From the NCBI GenBank assembly GCA_026874595.1, contig CM049315.1, positions 59,332,889-59,396,888 of the forward strand: 64,000 bases of DNA, given 5' to 3'. The first letter of the stretch is position 1; each line of letters starts with the position of its first letter. Below the pieces are notes generated by a model. The model saw only the letters and a program-made list of their open reading frames with translations, did no database searches and was not told the DNA's origin. Shown here piece after piece: positions 34,969-45,420 of the stretch. A program made the translations under genes and the position numbers. This DNA is from Sipunculus nudus (lineage: Eukaryota > Annelida > Sipuncula > Golfingiida > Sipunculidae).

Positions 34969-35070
34969 GTGAATCAATCTTAGAGGCCATGGCAGAGGCC
35001 GTTGAGCAGGCGGCGGTGGTCCTGATCTGTATGTCAGCAAAATATAAAGAGAGTCCTAACTGCAGAACAG
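34969..35070 (+). CDS. LRR-TIR-COR gene exon (TIR domain, central)
   Basis: 102 bp, phase 1 to 1, acceptor TTTATTCAG, first donor ACAG/GTAGGT. It reads GESILEAMAEAVEQAAVVLI then CMSAKYKESPNCRT, covering helix B, strand C and the loop before helix C. The next residue is a glutamate whose codon is split G/AG across the intron. In the CxxE spacing it aligns with the catalytic Glu of SARM1 and plant TIR NADases. The last ~50 bp of this exon and the first ~20 bp of the intron are the unit of a 29-copy minisatellite, so 28 extra donors follow. Confidence 0.9.
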
Positions 35071-37130
35071 GTAGGTGTACAGACAGCGTTGGTCCTGATC
35101 TGCATGTCAGCCAAATATAAAGAAAGTCCTAACTGCAGAACAGGTAGGTGTACAGACAGCGTTGGTCCTGATCTGCATGTCAGCCAAATATAAAGAGAGT
35201 CCTAACTGCAGAACAGGTAGGTGTACAGACAGCGTTGGTCCTGATCTGCATGTCAGCCAAATATGAAGAGAGTCCTAACTGCAAAACAGGTAGGTGTACA
35301 GACAGCGTTGGTCCTGATCTGCATGTCAGCCAAATATGAAGAGAGTCCTAACTGCAGAACAGGTAGGTGTACAGACAGCCTTGGTCCTGATCTGCATGTA
35401 AGCCAAATATGAAGAGAGTCCTAACTGCAGAACAGGTAGGTGTACAGACAGCGTTGGTCCTGATCTGCATGTCAGCCAAATATAAAGAGAGTCCTAACTG
35501 CAGAACAGGTAGGTGTACAGACAGCGTTGGTCCTGATCTGCATGTCAGCCAAATATGAAGAGAGTCCTAACTGCAAAACAGGTAGGTGTACAGACAGCGT
35601 TGGTCCTGATCTGCATGTCAGCCAAATATAAAGAGAGTCCTAACTGCAGAACAGGTAGGTGTACAGACAGCGTTGGTCCTGATCTGCATGTCAGCCAAAT
35701 ATGAAGAGAGTCCTAACTGCAAAACAGGTAGGTGTACAGACAGCGTTGGTCCTGATCTGCATGTCAGCCAAATATGAAGAGAGTCCTAACTGCAGAACAG
35801 GTAGGTGTACAGACAGCGTTGGTCCTGATCTGCATGTAAGCCAAATATGAAGAGAGTCCTAACTGCAGAACAGGTAGGTGTACAGACAGCGTTGGTCCTG
35901 ATCTGCATGTCAGCCAAATATAAAGAGAGTCCTAACTGCAGAACAGGTAGGTGTACAGACAGCGTTGGTCCTGATCTGCATGTCAGCCAAATATGAAGAG
36001 AGTCCTAACTGCAAAACAGGTAGGTGTACAGACAGCGTTGGTCCTGATCTGCATGTCAGCCAAATATGAAGAGAGTCCTAACTGCAGAACAGGTAGGTGT
36101 ACAGACAGCGTTGGTCCTGATCTGCATGTCAGCCAAATATGAAGAGAGTCCTAACTGCAAAACAGGTAGGTGTACAGACAGCGTTGGTCCTGATCTGCAT
36201 GTCAGCCAAATATAAAGAGAGTCCTAACAGTAGAACAGGTAGGTGTACAGAAAGCGTTGGTCCTGATCTGCATGTCAGCCAAATATAAAGAGAGTCCTAA
36301 CTGCAGAACAGGTAGGTGTACAGACAGCGTTGGTCCTGATCTGCCTGTCAGCCAAATATAAAGAGAGTCCTAACAGTAGAACAGGTAGGTGTACAGACAG
36401 CGTTGGTCCTGATCTGCATGTCAGCCAAATATAAAGAGAGTCCTAACAGTAGAACAGGTAGGTGTACAGACAGCGTTGGTCCTGATCTGCATGTCAGCCA
36501 AATATAAAGAGAGTCCTAACTGCAGAACAGGTAGGTGTACAGACAGCGTTGGTCCTGATCTGCATGTCAGCCAAATATAAAGAGAGTCCTAACAGTAGAA
36601 CAGGTAGGTGTACAGACAGCGTTGGTCCATATCTGCATGTCAGCCAAATATAAAGAGAGTCCTAACAGTAGAACAGGTAGGTGTATAGACAGCGTTGGTC
36701 CTGATCTGCATGTCAGCCAAATATGAAGAGAGTCCTAACTGCAGAACAGGTAGGTGTACAGACAGCGTTGGTCCTGATCTGCATGTCAGCCAAATATGAA
36801 GAGAGTCCTAACTGCAAAACAGGTAGGTGTACAGACAGCGTTGGTCCTGATCTGCATGTCAGCCAAATATAAAGAGAGTCCTAACAGTAGAACAGGTAGG
36901 TGTACAGAAAGCGTTGGTCCTGATCTGCATGTCAGCCAAATATAAAGAGAGTCCTAACTGTAGAACAGATAGGTGTACTTAAAGTGGTGGTCCTGATCTG
37001 CATGTCAGCCAAATATAAAGAGAGTCCTAACAGTAGAACAGGTAGGTGTACAGACAGCGTTAGTCCTGATCTGCATGTCAGCCAAATATACAGTGTCCTA
37101 ACTGTGGTACATATAGGTAGGCTGTTAAAT
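35018..37130 (+). repeat. 29-copy, 73 bp minisatellite spanning an exon-intron junction
   Basis: The first unit starts inside the TIR exon (GGTCCTGATCTGTATGTCAG) and the last starts at 37062, exactly 28 x 73 bp later. Each unit holds about 53 bp of exon (ending ACTGCAGAACAG) and about 20 bp of intron (GTAGGTGTACAGACAGCGTT). Copies differ mainly at TATAAAG/TATGAAG and CTGCAG/CAGTAG, and blocks of these variants recur in order, showing amplification by multi-unit duplication. The genuine exon copy (CTGTATGTCAGCAAAATA) differs from all others. Confidence 0.95.
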
Positions 37131-38277
37131 TTTGATTCAATAAAATAAATAAGGTTTCAAACAACAAAGGTACACAGTAGAGGCAGTGATCCCCCTGGGA
37201 TTTGAAAAATATTCTCCACTTTTTCTGAAGAAAGTAACAACGGCCAGACATTCTTCACATGATAATTTTAGATAACTTAGATTGCTTGGACACAATGATT
37301 AATAAGCTGTAATTTAAATAAGTCTGTATGCGTGCTCCCGCGTACACTGTGTACCAGTGATTTCATCCATGGAAACCCTCACTGATACAAAGCCGGCCCG
37401 AGGAAAACATGGGCCAGGCGAACCTTGCATACAACACTCCTTAGCCGACCCATGTACCAAGAAAATATATAATTGTGGCCTGGTTCTTTAGAGAACTGTT
37501 CGAATATCACGTCTGGAATATTTTGTTAATTGGGGTTTTTTTCATTAACTTGTTAATGTGATCCGCTACCCTTAACGTTTACGATTAGAGTAGGGTACTG
37601 GTCTAAGCCAATCTCGGACATCCAATCATTTGACCCCAATGTAGTCCAATGAAGGTAGACCAAGTTGCACCATAACATATCCAACAAAGCTGATTGCCTA
37701 AATGTTCAGAAAGATCTCAGCCGGGAACCACGTGCAACGAATGAGAAAAGTGGCAGAGAAGAGAATGAAGCGATGAAACAAAAATGTCTGATCTGGCAAA
37801 ATTTTATTTTAACCGTCTCTGAAATACTCTCTTTAAAATGATGACTGCAAATAATTTTCATTTTGTCACGGCGGCAATTCTCTCATCAATGAAGATCGTG
37901 ACAAGTGGCAGCGGGAACACTGGTAGAGGATAAATTACTTGAAATAAGTGTACTTATTAAAAAAAGTTTTATTTATTAAATGTGACAAATTCATGTTAAA
38001 TCAATGAAAAGTTAAAAAATATGTATACCATCAGAAAGAACTCTGTGCCAGGTTTAACATAGTTTGTACTTTATCAGGTCTGTTATGTATTTAAAATAAT
38101 GTATTTTAGATACAGGAGTTTTTGCCAATTGTGCTACCAAAATTGAAAGGTAGGTAACTCCTGATGCTAGATGAGTTGTGCCTTTTATTTTGCAAAATAA
38201 TACAACACACATTGCGAGAAAACATGGTGACAGGTTATTGTATGGACAATTACATGAATCCATTATGTACCTTACAG
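37131..38277. other. Intron sequence, nothing recognised
   Basis: The remainder of the long TIR intron. No exon, RNA gene or element terminus was seen. Confidence 0.45.
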
Positions 38278-38463
38278 AGGCGGAGTATGCCTGGAAGCTG
38301 AAGAAAGAACTAGTTCCACTTTGTGTACAGAATGACTACAAACCAGATGGCTGGTTAGGGATCATGATCGGAGCCAGACAATACCCAGACATCACGGCCT
38401 CAGAAAGTCACATGATGTGGCAGCTTATGCAAGCAATAGAATCACGAGGCGTAACAAAAGGAG
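38278..38463 (+). CDS. LRR-TIR-COR gene exon (TIR domain, second half)
   Basis: 186 bp, phase 1 to 1, acceptor ACCTTACAG, donor GGAG/GTGAAT. It completes the split glutamate and reads EAEYAWKLKKELVPLCVQND, then DGWLGIMIGARQYPDIT. EYAxxxxxxLVPL and GWLGIMIG are the helix C, strand D and strand E regions of invertebrate TIR_2 domains. A domain of about 130 residues is therefore complete over three exons. Confidence 0.9.
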
Positions 38464-39382
38464 GTGAATACTCTCACAATAAAGCCAGATGTACTTTTAA
38501 CACTTTATCAGTGATATGTTTGTGTTGTATTTGCTTTTGGAGGAAATCACATCACAAATTACGAAATGCTAATCAAAAATGACACCTAGAACTCGTTCCA
38601 TGATGGCTTGTTTTCTGAAGTCAAACATACATACATGTTACTTGTTTATTTATGATTCTAAACATTCCTAGGACACCCAGCCATAAGCATGCTAAATTTC
38701 TGATTCATTTGCATAAGGATTTCCTCATGAATATGCATTAAATTGTAATCTTACCCAGTCAACATGTTGGTAAATTGAATGATGACAGCCACACTGTTAA
38801 GCATAGTAACAGTAAAAAAAACTCCTGGTAACCTGTAGTTTGGGATCTCTGTAGTATATTGGAAATTTCGTCCAATGGACACTGAATGACTTATCAGTTA
38901 TAATGTAAGTAAATAGAATGCCAAAAGTCATTGTCAGAAATATGAAATTTTTGTGTTTTGTGAAATCCAAATATAAACAGGAAAGGGTTAAAGGGTTTGT
39001 ATGGTTAAGGTTGATACAAATTTATGTCCTTGAAAATCATGCAAAGACCCTGAAAATGTAATAACAAAATCAGTAGGAATGCTGCAGATACCAATGTCAT
39101 CTTAAACAAGTATCTGCAAAGTGCACCAGCATTTATGCGAAAACGGAATGGAAGAGAATCCTATTTTCTAAAACATCCAATCTACAAACACAAATGTAAT
39201 AAATCTTTTAAACACTGATGTTGTGTAAATGATCAGGCTTACAAATTAATTTTCACAATTTCTGCTATTCACTCCTACAGTTTTTAACTAAGTGTTATTC
39301 ATTTGAAAAAATGTTGGGATGTTTCTGTGTATCAACTACAAATCTACACAAACTTATACTATTTGAATTTCTACATTTTCAG

Positions 39383-39416
39383 ATGCAAAGGATGAGCAGG
39401 AAGATACACTAGAAAA
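39383..39416 (+). CDS. LRR-TIR-COR gene micro-exon (acidic linker)
   Basis: 34 bp, phase 1 to 2, acceptor ACATTTTCAG, donor AAAA/GTGAGT. It reads DAKDEQEDTLE. It is highly charged, and its phases join both neighbours, which is the main support. Confidence 0.75.
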
Positions 39417-39627
39417 GTGAGTATTTCTTATAAGTCTTATTTAGCTTTTATTAAAAATGTTACCTTCTTTTATGCCAGTTATATTTGAATTTCATCAAGT
39501 GAGTTAAGCATATGGAACAAGTCGCTTACTATCAGGATATATGTTAACTCAGCAAATGACTTCTTCAGTATCTGTCAGCTTCATACAGTATTAAGTCTCT
39601 GAAGCATTATTAACATTCTCTTTCCAG

Positions 39628-39668
39628 GTTAGATGTGGACAAAGCAATCAAGGCTTACGAGGAGTATG
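39628..39668 (+). CDS. LRR-TIR-COR gene micro-exon (linker)
   Basis: 41 bp, phase 2 to 1, acceptor TCTTTCCAG, donor TATG/GTGAGA. It reads KLDVDKAIKAYEEY. Together with the preceding micro-exon it forms a helical charged linker between TIR and the presumed Roc part. Confidence 0.75.
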
Positions 39669-39699
39669 GTGAGATCTTAGCTCCACATACTTTATGTAT

Positions 39700-39765
39700 C
39701 CTTGTACATATATGTATGTATGTGTATATATATACATATATATACAAACATACATACATACATGC
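39700..39765. repeat. TA/CA microsatellite
   Basis: TACATATATGTATGTATGTG and similar alternation follows the micro-exon at 39628-39668. Confidence 0.85.
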
Positions 39766-40222
39766 ATAGGGAATATGGTAATATCAGGGCTCCAGACTGG
39801 AGTACCACATTTCTTTTACATTCTATTATATTTAAATATCAGGGCTTTCAGGAAAGCAGGTTAAGCATCTCAGATGCTCTAAATCTCTTACAGACACTTT
39901 GTTATGAGGGTTCCAATGTCCAATGAAATGTCCCAGTTTCTATCTTTAGGACTTTGTATTTGTCAATGACCATAAACAGCTGCCTCAAACGAACCCGTCA
40001 GTGGCTGAAACACTGATAACTGAGGCTTACATTTTCCTATAAGCATATATTCATATAATGACATGATTTCTAATTATATAATGATATGATAATTACATAA
40101 AATACAAACCGTTCAATATTCAATACATATCTTACCCCTGGGATGCTCTGAATTCAGACGTGTCTCTCTCAAATTTTTGCCTGAGCATCACAGATGTCGA
40201 ATTTCCTTCCTATTGACAGCCC

Positions 40223-40226
<4 letters not shown>

Positions 40227-40253
<27 letters not shown>

Positions 40254-40278
40254 ATATATAAATATATATATATATACA
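40227..40278. repeat. (TA)n microsatellite
   Basis: Pure TA interrupted by AAATA steps, in the intron before the P-loop exon. Confidence 0.9.
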
Positions 40279-40924
40279 TTACTCAAATCATGTGTTCACT
40301 ACATGGTATGTATGTGTAATCTGGGAGGCCCAGACCATTTTACCCAGTCATAGTACCCTGCAGCAGATTAAATATATATTTCATCAAGCGGATTCATTCA
40401 GATTTAACAGAATCATTTATTGTTTTAACATCTGATTGGAGTATGTTGGTATTTAATTGTCTGTTGATCTGAAATTTATTTTTGGCAAATATGCGATGTG
40501 AATGAAAATGTCAAAATTGTAATCATGTCAATTTGTTGGCCTTATGTTGTATAGATATCACTGTGCATTGACAGTTTGGCATATCCTTGTTGGGTTTTGG
40601 TGGAACTTTTAAGACATGAGAAACTACTTTCCTGAGCATTTTGGACTCATCAGTAATATTTCTTATTTACAAGGAAATACAAACACAACAGTATACCAAA
40701 TATCTGTTAAATAAATTGCCTCAGAAATAAGTCAGGGATTATTCTGTCTTTTCCAAATTTTTTTACCCTCAGGAGGTAAGTCGCCAGATAGTACCAACAA
40801 ATAATTCTACCATATTAGCCTATTATTACTCACTTCCACCTCACTTTTGTGCTACTTCCGCCCAACTCTCCGTTTTGTTATTATATTTTCATCTGAGATG
40901 AGATTGACAGTAGGGATTAGTGTT

Positions 40925-40990
40925 TGTAATAGAGAAAAGCTCACATTAGTTTACTAACAAAACCACAAATCACTGGGAAGGAATTTGGAG
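40925..40990 (+). mobile_element. Relic of a DIRS right terminus
   Basis: GAGAAAAGCTCACATTAGTT then TACTAACAAAACCACAAATC and GGGAAGGAATTTGGAGG closely resembles the right end of the DIRS-like element at 58150-58220 (CAGAAAAGATCACAACAGTT, TACTAACAAAACCACCATTC, GGGAGGGAATGGGGGG). No internal coding region remains. It ends 28 bp before the exon at 41018. Confidence 0.6.
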
Positions 40991-41017
40991 GATTAATGAC
41001 ATCACTTTACTTTCCAG

Positions 41018-41157
41018 CATCATCAATGCCTTCTTGCTGTGTGTGTGTACAGCAGACCAATGGCATGACCTTTGACCTGGCCAGCAGTTTGTCAGGGTCC
41101 CCAGAAGGAGGGAAGTCGGCACTTCTACAGTACCAGTGCTGTGCTGGTATCGGCAGA
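41018..41157 (+). CDS. LRR-TIR-COR gene exon with P-loop (Roc-like start)
   Basis: The acceptor CTTTCCAG at 41017 is in the phase demanded by the previous exon. The peptide includes QQTNGMTFDLASSL followed by SGSPEGGKSALLQYQC. GSPEGGKS fits the Walker A pattern GxxxxGK[ST], as expected for the G1 motif of a Roc GTPase placed just before COR. The 3' end is uncertain: AGA/GTGAAA at 41157/41158 keeps phase 0 for the next exon, but the frame stays open for about 50 more codons to 41307. No G3 (DxxG) motif was found in this gene, so GTP hydrolysis is doubtful. Confidence 0.6.
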
Positions 41158-41547
41158 GTGAAAACAGTTCTGCTGCAGGCACCCCATGATCATGTGATTA
41201 CAGTCGCTGCTCTTCTAGCTTTTTCCATTAAGATTTATTTGAAAGATACAGTCAGGTCTGATTATAATAAACATGTTTGTCCCCTGGGAATTAGTTTGTT
41301 GTATTGAATTTCCATTGTAAATTGAATTGGGTTAATGTATCTGGAAACAACACTGGAATATAACATCCATAACAGCTGAATATGAAATAGGATACTTATG
41401 TTATCAGTATTAATGTTATCAGAGGGGAGTAAACAGCAGGGACAAAACCACTCATCTATGACCTGCGTGTGAAAATCTTTGCATTCATTTGTGCAGTATT
41501 AATAAGCTGGTCGCTGTCGGCTAGGTTTCTCAAAAGGTCAATGACTT

Positions 41548-41574
41548 GGGGGGGGGGGGGGGGGGGGGGGGGGG
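41548..41574. repeat. Poly-G tract (27 bp)
   Basis: A nearly pure G run on the + strand in an intron. It is one of several G tracts in this window (2611, 12258, 12942, 57378). Confidence 0.9.
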
Positions 41575-42055
41575 AGGGGACTGGAATGAGACTGGAACCT
41601 GACCACAGCCTCTGTTCATTATAAGAAATCTAAGTGTATTGAGTTTCATATAAGCCCTTTCGGATCCAGAAATCGAGTTTTCCGTTATATTGAAGCCAAT
41701 TATAACTTTCACTAATTTGTTTCCTAGATATTTTTTCATAACTCAAGTCTTCTACTGTAAAAGACCCCATTATATGAGACCCTTCTGTATTTGCTTGGGA
41801 TTACATATTTTTTAAATGGAGGATATTGAAAATAAATATTCATAAAAGCATGTTCACATCAAAACTTAACCCTAACCCTTCACAGACTAGGACTGTATTT
41901 TTGAATAATTGTAAAGTTTATGGCATAATTCATGTTAATTTTAAAGTACTGGAAAAATAGTTTAAGTGATCTAAAAAGGAAAACATTATAGCTATAAGTC
42001 ATTCCATCTTATTATGTCCACCTGTTTTTATTAATTTTTTTTTTGCTAAGACCAT

Positions 42056-43967
42056 TTTAAGCTCAGCTGACTGTAAGTCATCTGAGCTATAGCGATCACT
42101 CTTTGTCCCTCATCCGTCTGTCCTTCCATCCATCCGTCTGTCCGTTAACCTTTCACAAATCGTAACCGCTGGACCTAGAATCTTGTAACTTTACATTCTT
42201 AGAGGTCCATGAAAAATCTCCTTGGAAACCAGAAATTAGGTCTCTGTTACCCATATCCTTTGAGCTATGGGGCCCAAAAGTACCCCCCCAGAATATTAAA
42301 AAATTTCTTACAAAAACTTCAATGTCTCATTAACTACATCACTGATGGTCAGGATTTTTTGCATACAAATTGATCATCAGAATTTTCATCAGTTCCTGCA
42401 GACTGGTGGTGCCACCTGTATTTTTCGATTTTTTTACGAATTTTTTTCTCTATTTTTGAGACCTTTTAAAATGTGAACATCTGTTAACAGGGCACAAATT
42501 GTAAAGACTGGACCTAGAATCTTAATTCTTGACACACTGAGAGACCTATGAATAGTCTCCATGGAAACCAGAAAATAAGTCTCCGTTACCCATATCCTTC
42601 AAGCTATGAGGCCCCAAAGTACCCCCCCCCCCCCAGAATAGTAAAAAATTTCATACAAAAACTTCAATATCTCATTAACTACATCACTGATGGTCATTAT
42701 TTTTTGCATACATATTGATCATGAAATGTTTCATCAGTTCCTGCAGACTGGTGATGCCACCTGTATTTTTTTCAAATTTTTACAATTTTTTTTCTCTATT
42801 TTTGAGACCTTAAAGGATGTAGTTATCTGTCAACAAGGTACAAATCGTAACAACTGGACCTAGAATCTTCATTCTTGATATACAGGGAGACCCATGAAAA
42901 GTCTACATGGAAACCTGAAATTAGGTCTCTGTTACCCATATCCTTTGAGCTATGGCACTCCAAAGTACAGCTCTGAATAATGGAAAAATTGATACAAAAG
43001 CTGAAGTATCTGAACAACTAATGCAGAGATCAACATAATTGTTTGTATGGATATTGATCATGGAGTGTTTCATCCGTTTCTGCAGACTGGTGGCACCACC
43101 TGTATTTGTTCAGGTTTTCTTACGAATTTTTTTCTCTATTTTTTAGTTGATACCTTTTAAGATATGAACATCTGTGAACAGGGCACAAATCCTAACAATC
43201 AGTTCTAGAATCTTCATTCTTGACACACTGGGAGACCCATGAAAAGTCTCCATTGAAACCTGAAATTAGGTATCTGTTACCCATATCTTTTGAGCTAAAG
43301 GACTCCGAAGTATCCCTCAGAATAATGGAAAATTTGATACAAAAGCTGAAGTATCTGAACAACTAATGCAGATATCACCATGATTCTTTGCATGGATATT
43401 GATTATGGAGTGTTTCATCAGTTTCTGTAGACTGGTGGCACCACCTGCATTTGTTGGGGTTTTTTTACGAATTTTTTTCTCTATTTTTTAGACCTTTAAG
43501 GATGCTGTCATCTGTTAACTTGGCACAAATTGTAACAACAGGACTTAGAATCTTCATTCTTGTCATGCAAGGAGGCCCTTGAAAAGTGTCTGTGGAAACC
43601 TGAAATTAGGTCTCTGTTACCCATATCCTTCGAAGTATGCCTCAGAATAATGGAAAATTTGATACAAAAGCTGAAGTATCTGAACATCTAATGCAGAGAT
43701 CACCATGATTCTTTGCCTGGATATTGACCATTAAGTGTTTTTATTAGTTTCTGCAGACTGGTGGAACCACCTGTATTTTTTTGTAAAGTTTATGCATTTT
43801 TTCTCTATTTTTGAGATATATATTAATACAGTCACAATCTTGGCCTGCTGGTTAATGTGTTTGATGCTTCAGTTGAATGGGTATATACTACCATTCAGAT
43901 GATAAAATTTCCTTTTGCAAATCTCTTCCCAGTCAGCTGAGCGTCATGACCCATGGGTCCCTTGTTA
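42056..43967 (-). mobile_element. Family H tandem-repeat element, copy 4
   Basis: It starts TTTTAAGCTCAGCTGACTGT with hairpin arm AAGTCATCTGAGCTATAGCG, then (CCATCCGTCTGTCC). It ends AGTCAGCTGAGCGTCATGAC then CCCTTGTTA. About six monomers of ~330 bp are present, most with a mutated palindrome (GGTGGTGCCACC, GGTGATGCCACC, GGTGGCACCACC). Intronic copy in the LRR-TIR-COR gene. Confidence 0.85.
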
Positions 43968-44639
43968 TTAGTTACATTTCAAGGGAAAAAGGTTAATTTT
44001 CAGTTACATTTAAAGGGAAAAAAGTTAATTGTCAAAAAGGTAAATAATTACCTACCTTACACCTTATTGAAGAAACATTTATTTTAAAAAATAAGAAATC
44101 AGTCTACCTTTAACATCATACCAGCACCACTTACGGCAGTCAAGGTCATTGGTCCCATGCAAAAGCAGCCTAAATTGACAGCTGCTGATTGGATGATGTC
44201 ATGTGAACACTTTAAAAACCCATACAGGGACACATCTGATCTGTCAGATCTACATAAAGAGTCCATAAAGTTATGATACACAAACTGGAGATATATTGTA
44301 AAATTTCTCATTTGCCATATTAGGCTGTCACTTCCATATGCATATTTCTGAGAAATTATTAAAAAATATAAACTTTTAAGAAAATTATCTACAGAAACCA
44401 CATCGACACCAGTTGGTTAAATGGAGTATAAAACTGCTTGTGCATGATTGTTTCAATTTCTCTGCAATACTTGGAGTCATTGTCCATATAGGTAGCTGTC
44501 AAATGTCAAAAGATATTTTTTTTAAAAGGTCAATTTAAATGAATATTTTTTCTCAGTATAATTGTTAATAAATTTAAAAAAGCAAAAGAAAAATATTTTA
44601 AGGATTCTCGTACATGTATCGGTTCATTATTTCTTTCAG
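43968..44639. other. Intron sequence, nothing recognised
   Basis: A short direct repeat TTACATTT(C/A)AAGGGAAAAAGGTTAATT occurs at about 43973 and 44003. No exon is supported. The minus-strand open frame at 44099-44401 has no domain or splice evidence. Confidence 0.4.
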
Positions 44640-44762
44640 CCGTTGGTTTCCACAGTTCTCCAGCAGGTGGGGCTGCCCACACTAGTTGTTCTGCTCACAG
44701 ACCTGACCAATGATACCAACATCAATGATGTTTCTCAGCATGTTGAGGAGTTTATGTGGCAG
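44640..44762 (+). CDS. LRR-TIR-COR gene exon (Roc-like or linker)
   Basis: 123 bp, phase 0 to 0, acceptor TTTCTTTCAG, donor TGGCAG/GTTAGA. It reads PLVSTVLQQVGLPTLVVLLT then DLTNDTNINDVSQHVEEFM. A hydrophobic strand followed by TDL resembles the nucleotide-base-binding strand of small GTPases, but the canonical NKxD or THxD is not present. Confidence 0.7.
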
Positions 44763-44959
44763 GTTAGATAATATAATCATTGTAAAATCATAATAATTAT
44801 AGGTAGTCAAATTGTCAAGATATCTCTGATAGCAGTGAGCGATGTTAAACTTTACTCTCTGTTTGTCAGCAACAGATTTTGTTGACATTTTATGGAGGGT
44901 AAGGAAAATCCCCTAGGAACAATTTAATAATTTTGGATATTCTGGGTTACCATAACAAT

Positions 44960-45125
44960 GTTTAGCTGACTGACTGTACATCTTTTAAAAGGGCACAAAT
45001 CAAAACTCTTACAGTTTAGTTTAATTTAAATTTTTTGCACACAGTCAGGAACAAAAATGTACAAATATACAAAAATTCTCCTAATCATTTTCAGCTGAGC
45101 ACCGTGACCCACAGGTCCCTTGTTT
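44960..45125 (-). mobile_element. Family H fragment (ends only)
   Basis: A shortened copy: TTTAGCTGACTGACTGTACA and AAAAGGGCACAAATCAAAAC from one end, and CAGCTGAGCACCGTGACCC then GGTCCCTTGTTTTAA from the other, with the monomers deleted. Confidence 0.6.
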
Positions 45126-45140
45126 TAAATTCAATTTTAG

Positions 45141-45304
45141 ATGGGACAAGGGCAGGCAGCCAGAGATTGTCAGCTGCTGATACTTGGACTTCATCAGCTG
45201 GAGGAGAAAGATGCTGAGGCAAAGATGAAGAAGATGAAGGAAGCAGTCAGCCAGCAGCTTAGAGAGATGTACCAAAACCACAGCAAGCTGGCAGCAGCTC
45301 TCAG
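45141..45304 (+). CDS. LRR-TIR-COR gene exon (Roc C-terminal-like helix)
   Basis: 164 bp, phase 0 to 2, acceptor TCAATTTTAG, donor CTCAG/GTCTGT. It reads ARDCQLLILGLHQLEEKDAE and then a Lys/Glu-rich helix KMKKMKEAVSQQLREM. The pattern strand - GxHxxE - amphipathic helix resembles the G4 segment of Roc domains (VGTHxDL) with the key Asp lost. The open frame runs beyond the donor, so intron retention would add residues. The exon is followed by a tandem-repeat element at 45421. Confidence 0.7.
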
Positions 45305-45420
45305 GTCTGTGAAGAACAGGACATGGAGATCTTTCTGGAAATACATGAAGTGCTCTGATATACTGTGTATAAAGTTATTTGTATCCACCTTTAAGATAGA
45401 TATTTTTCTTTGTATATTTT

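Noticed and set aside
33349-37130. Regularly spaced repeats that could suggest a CRISPR array
   Set aside because: Units are contiguous with no unique spacers, begin at an intron's splice donor, and the surroundings are clearly eukaryotic.
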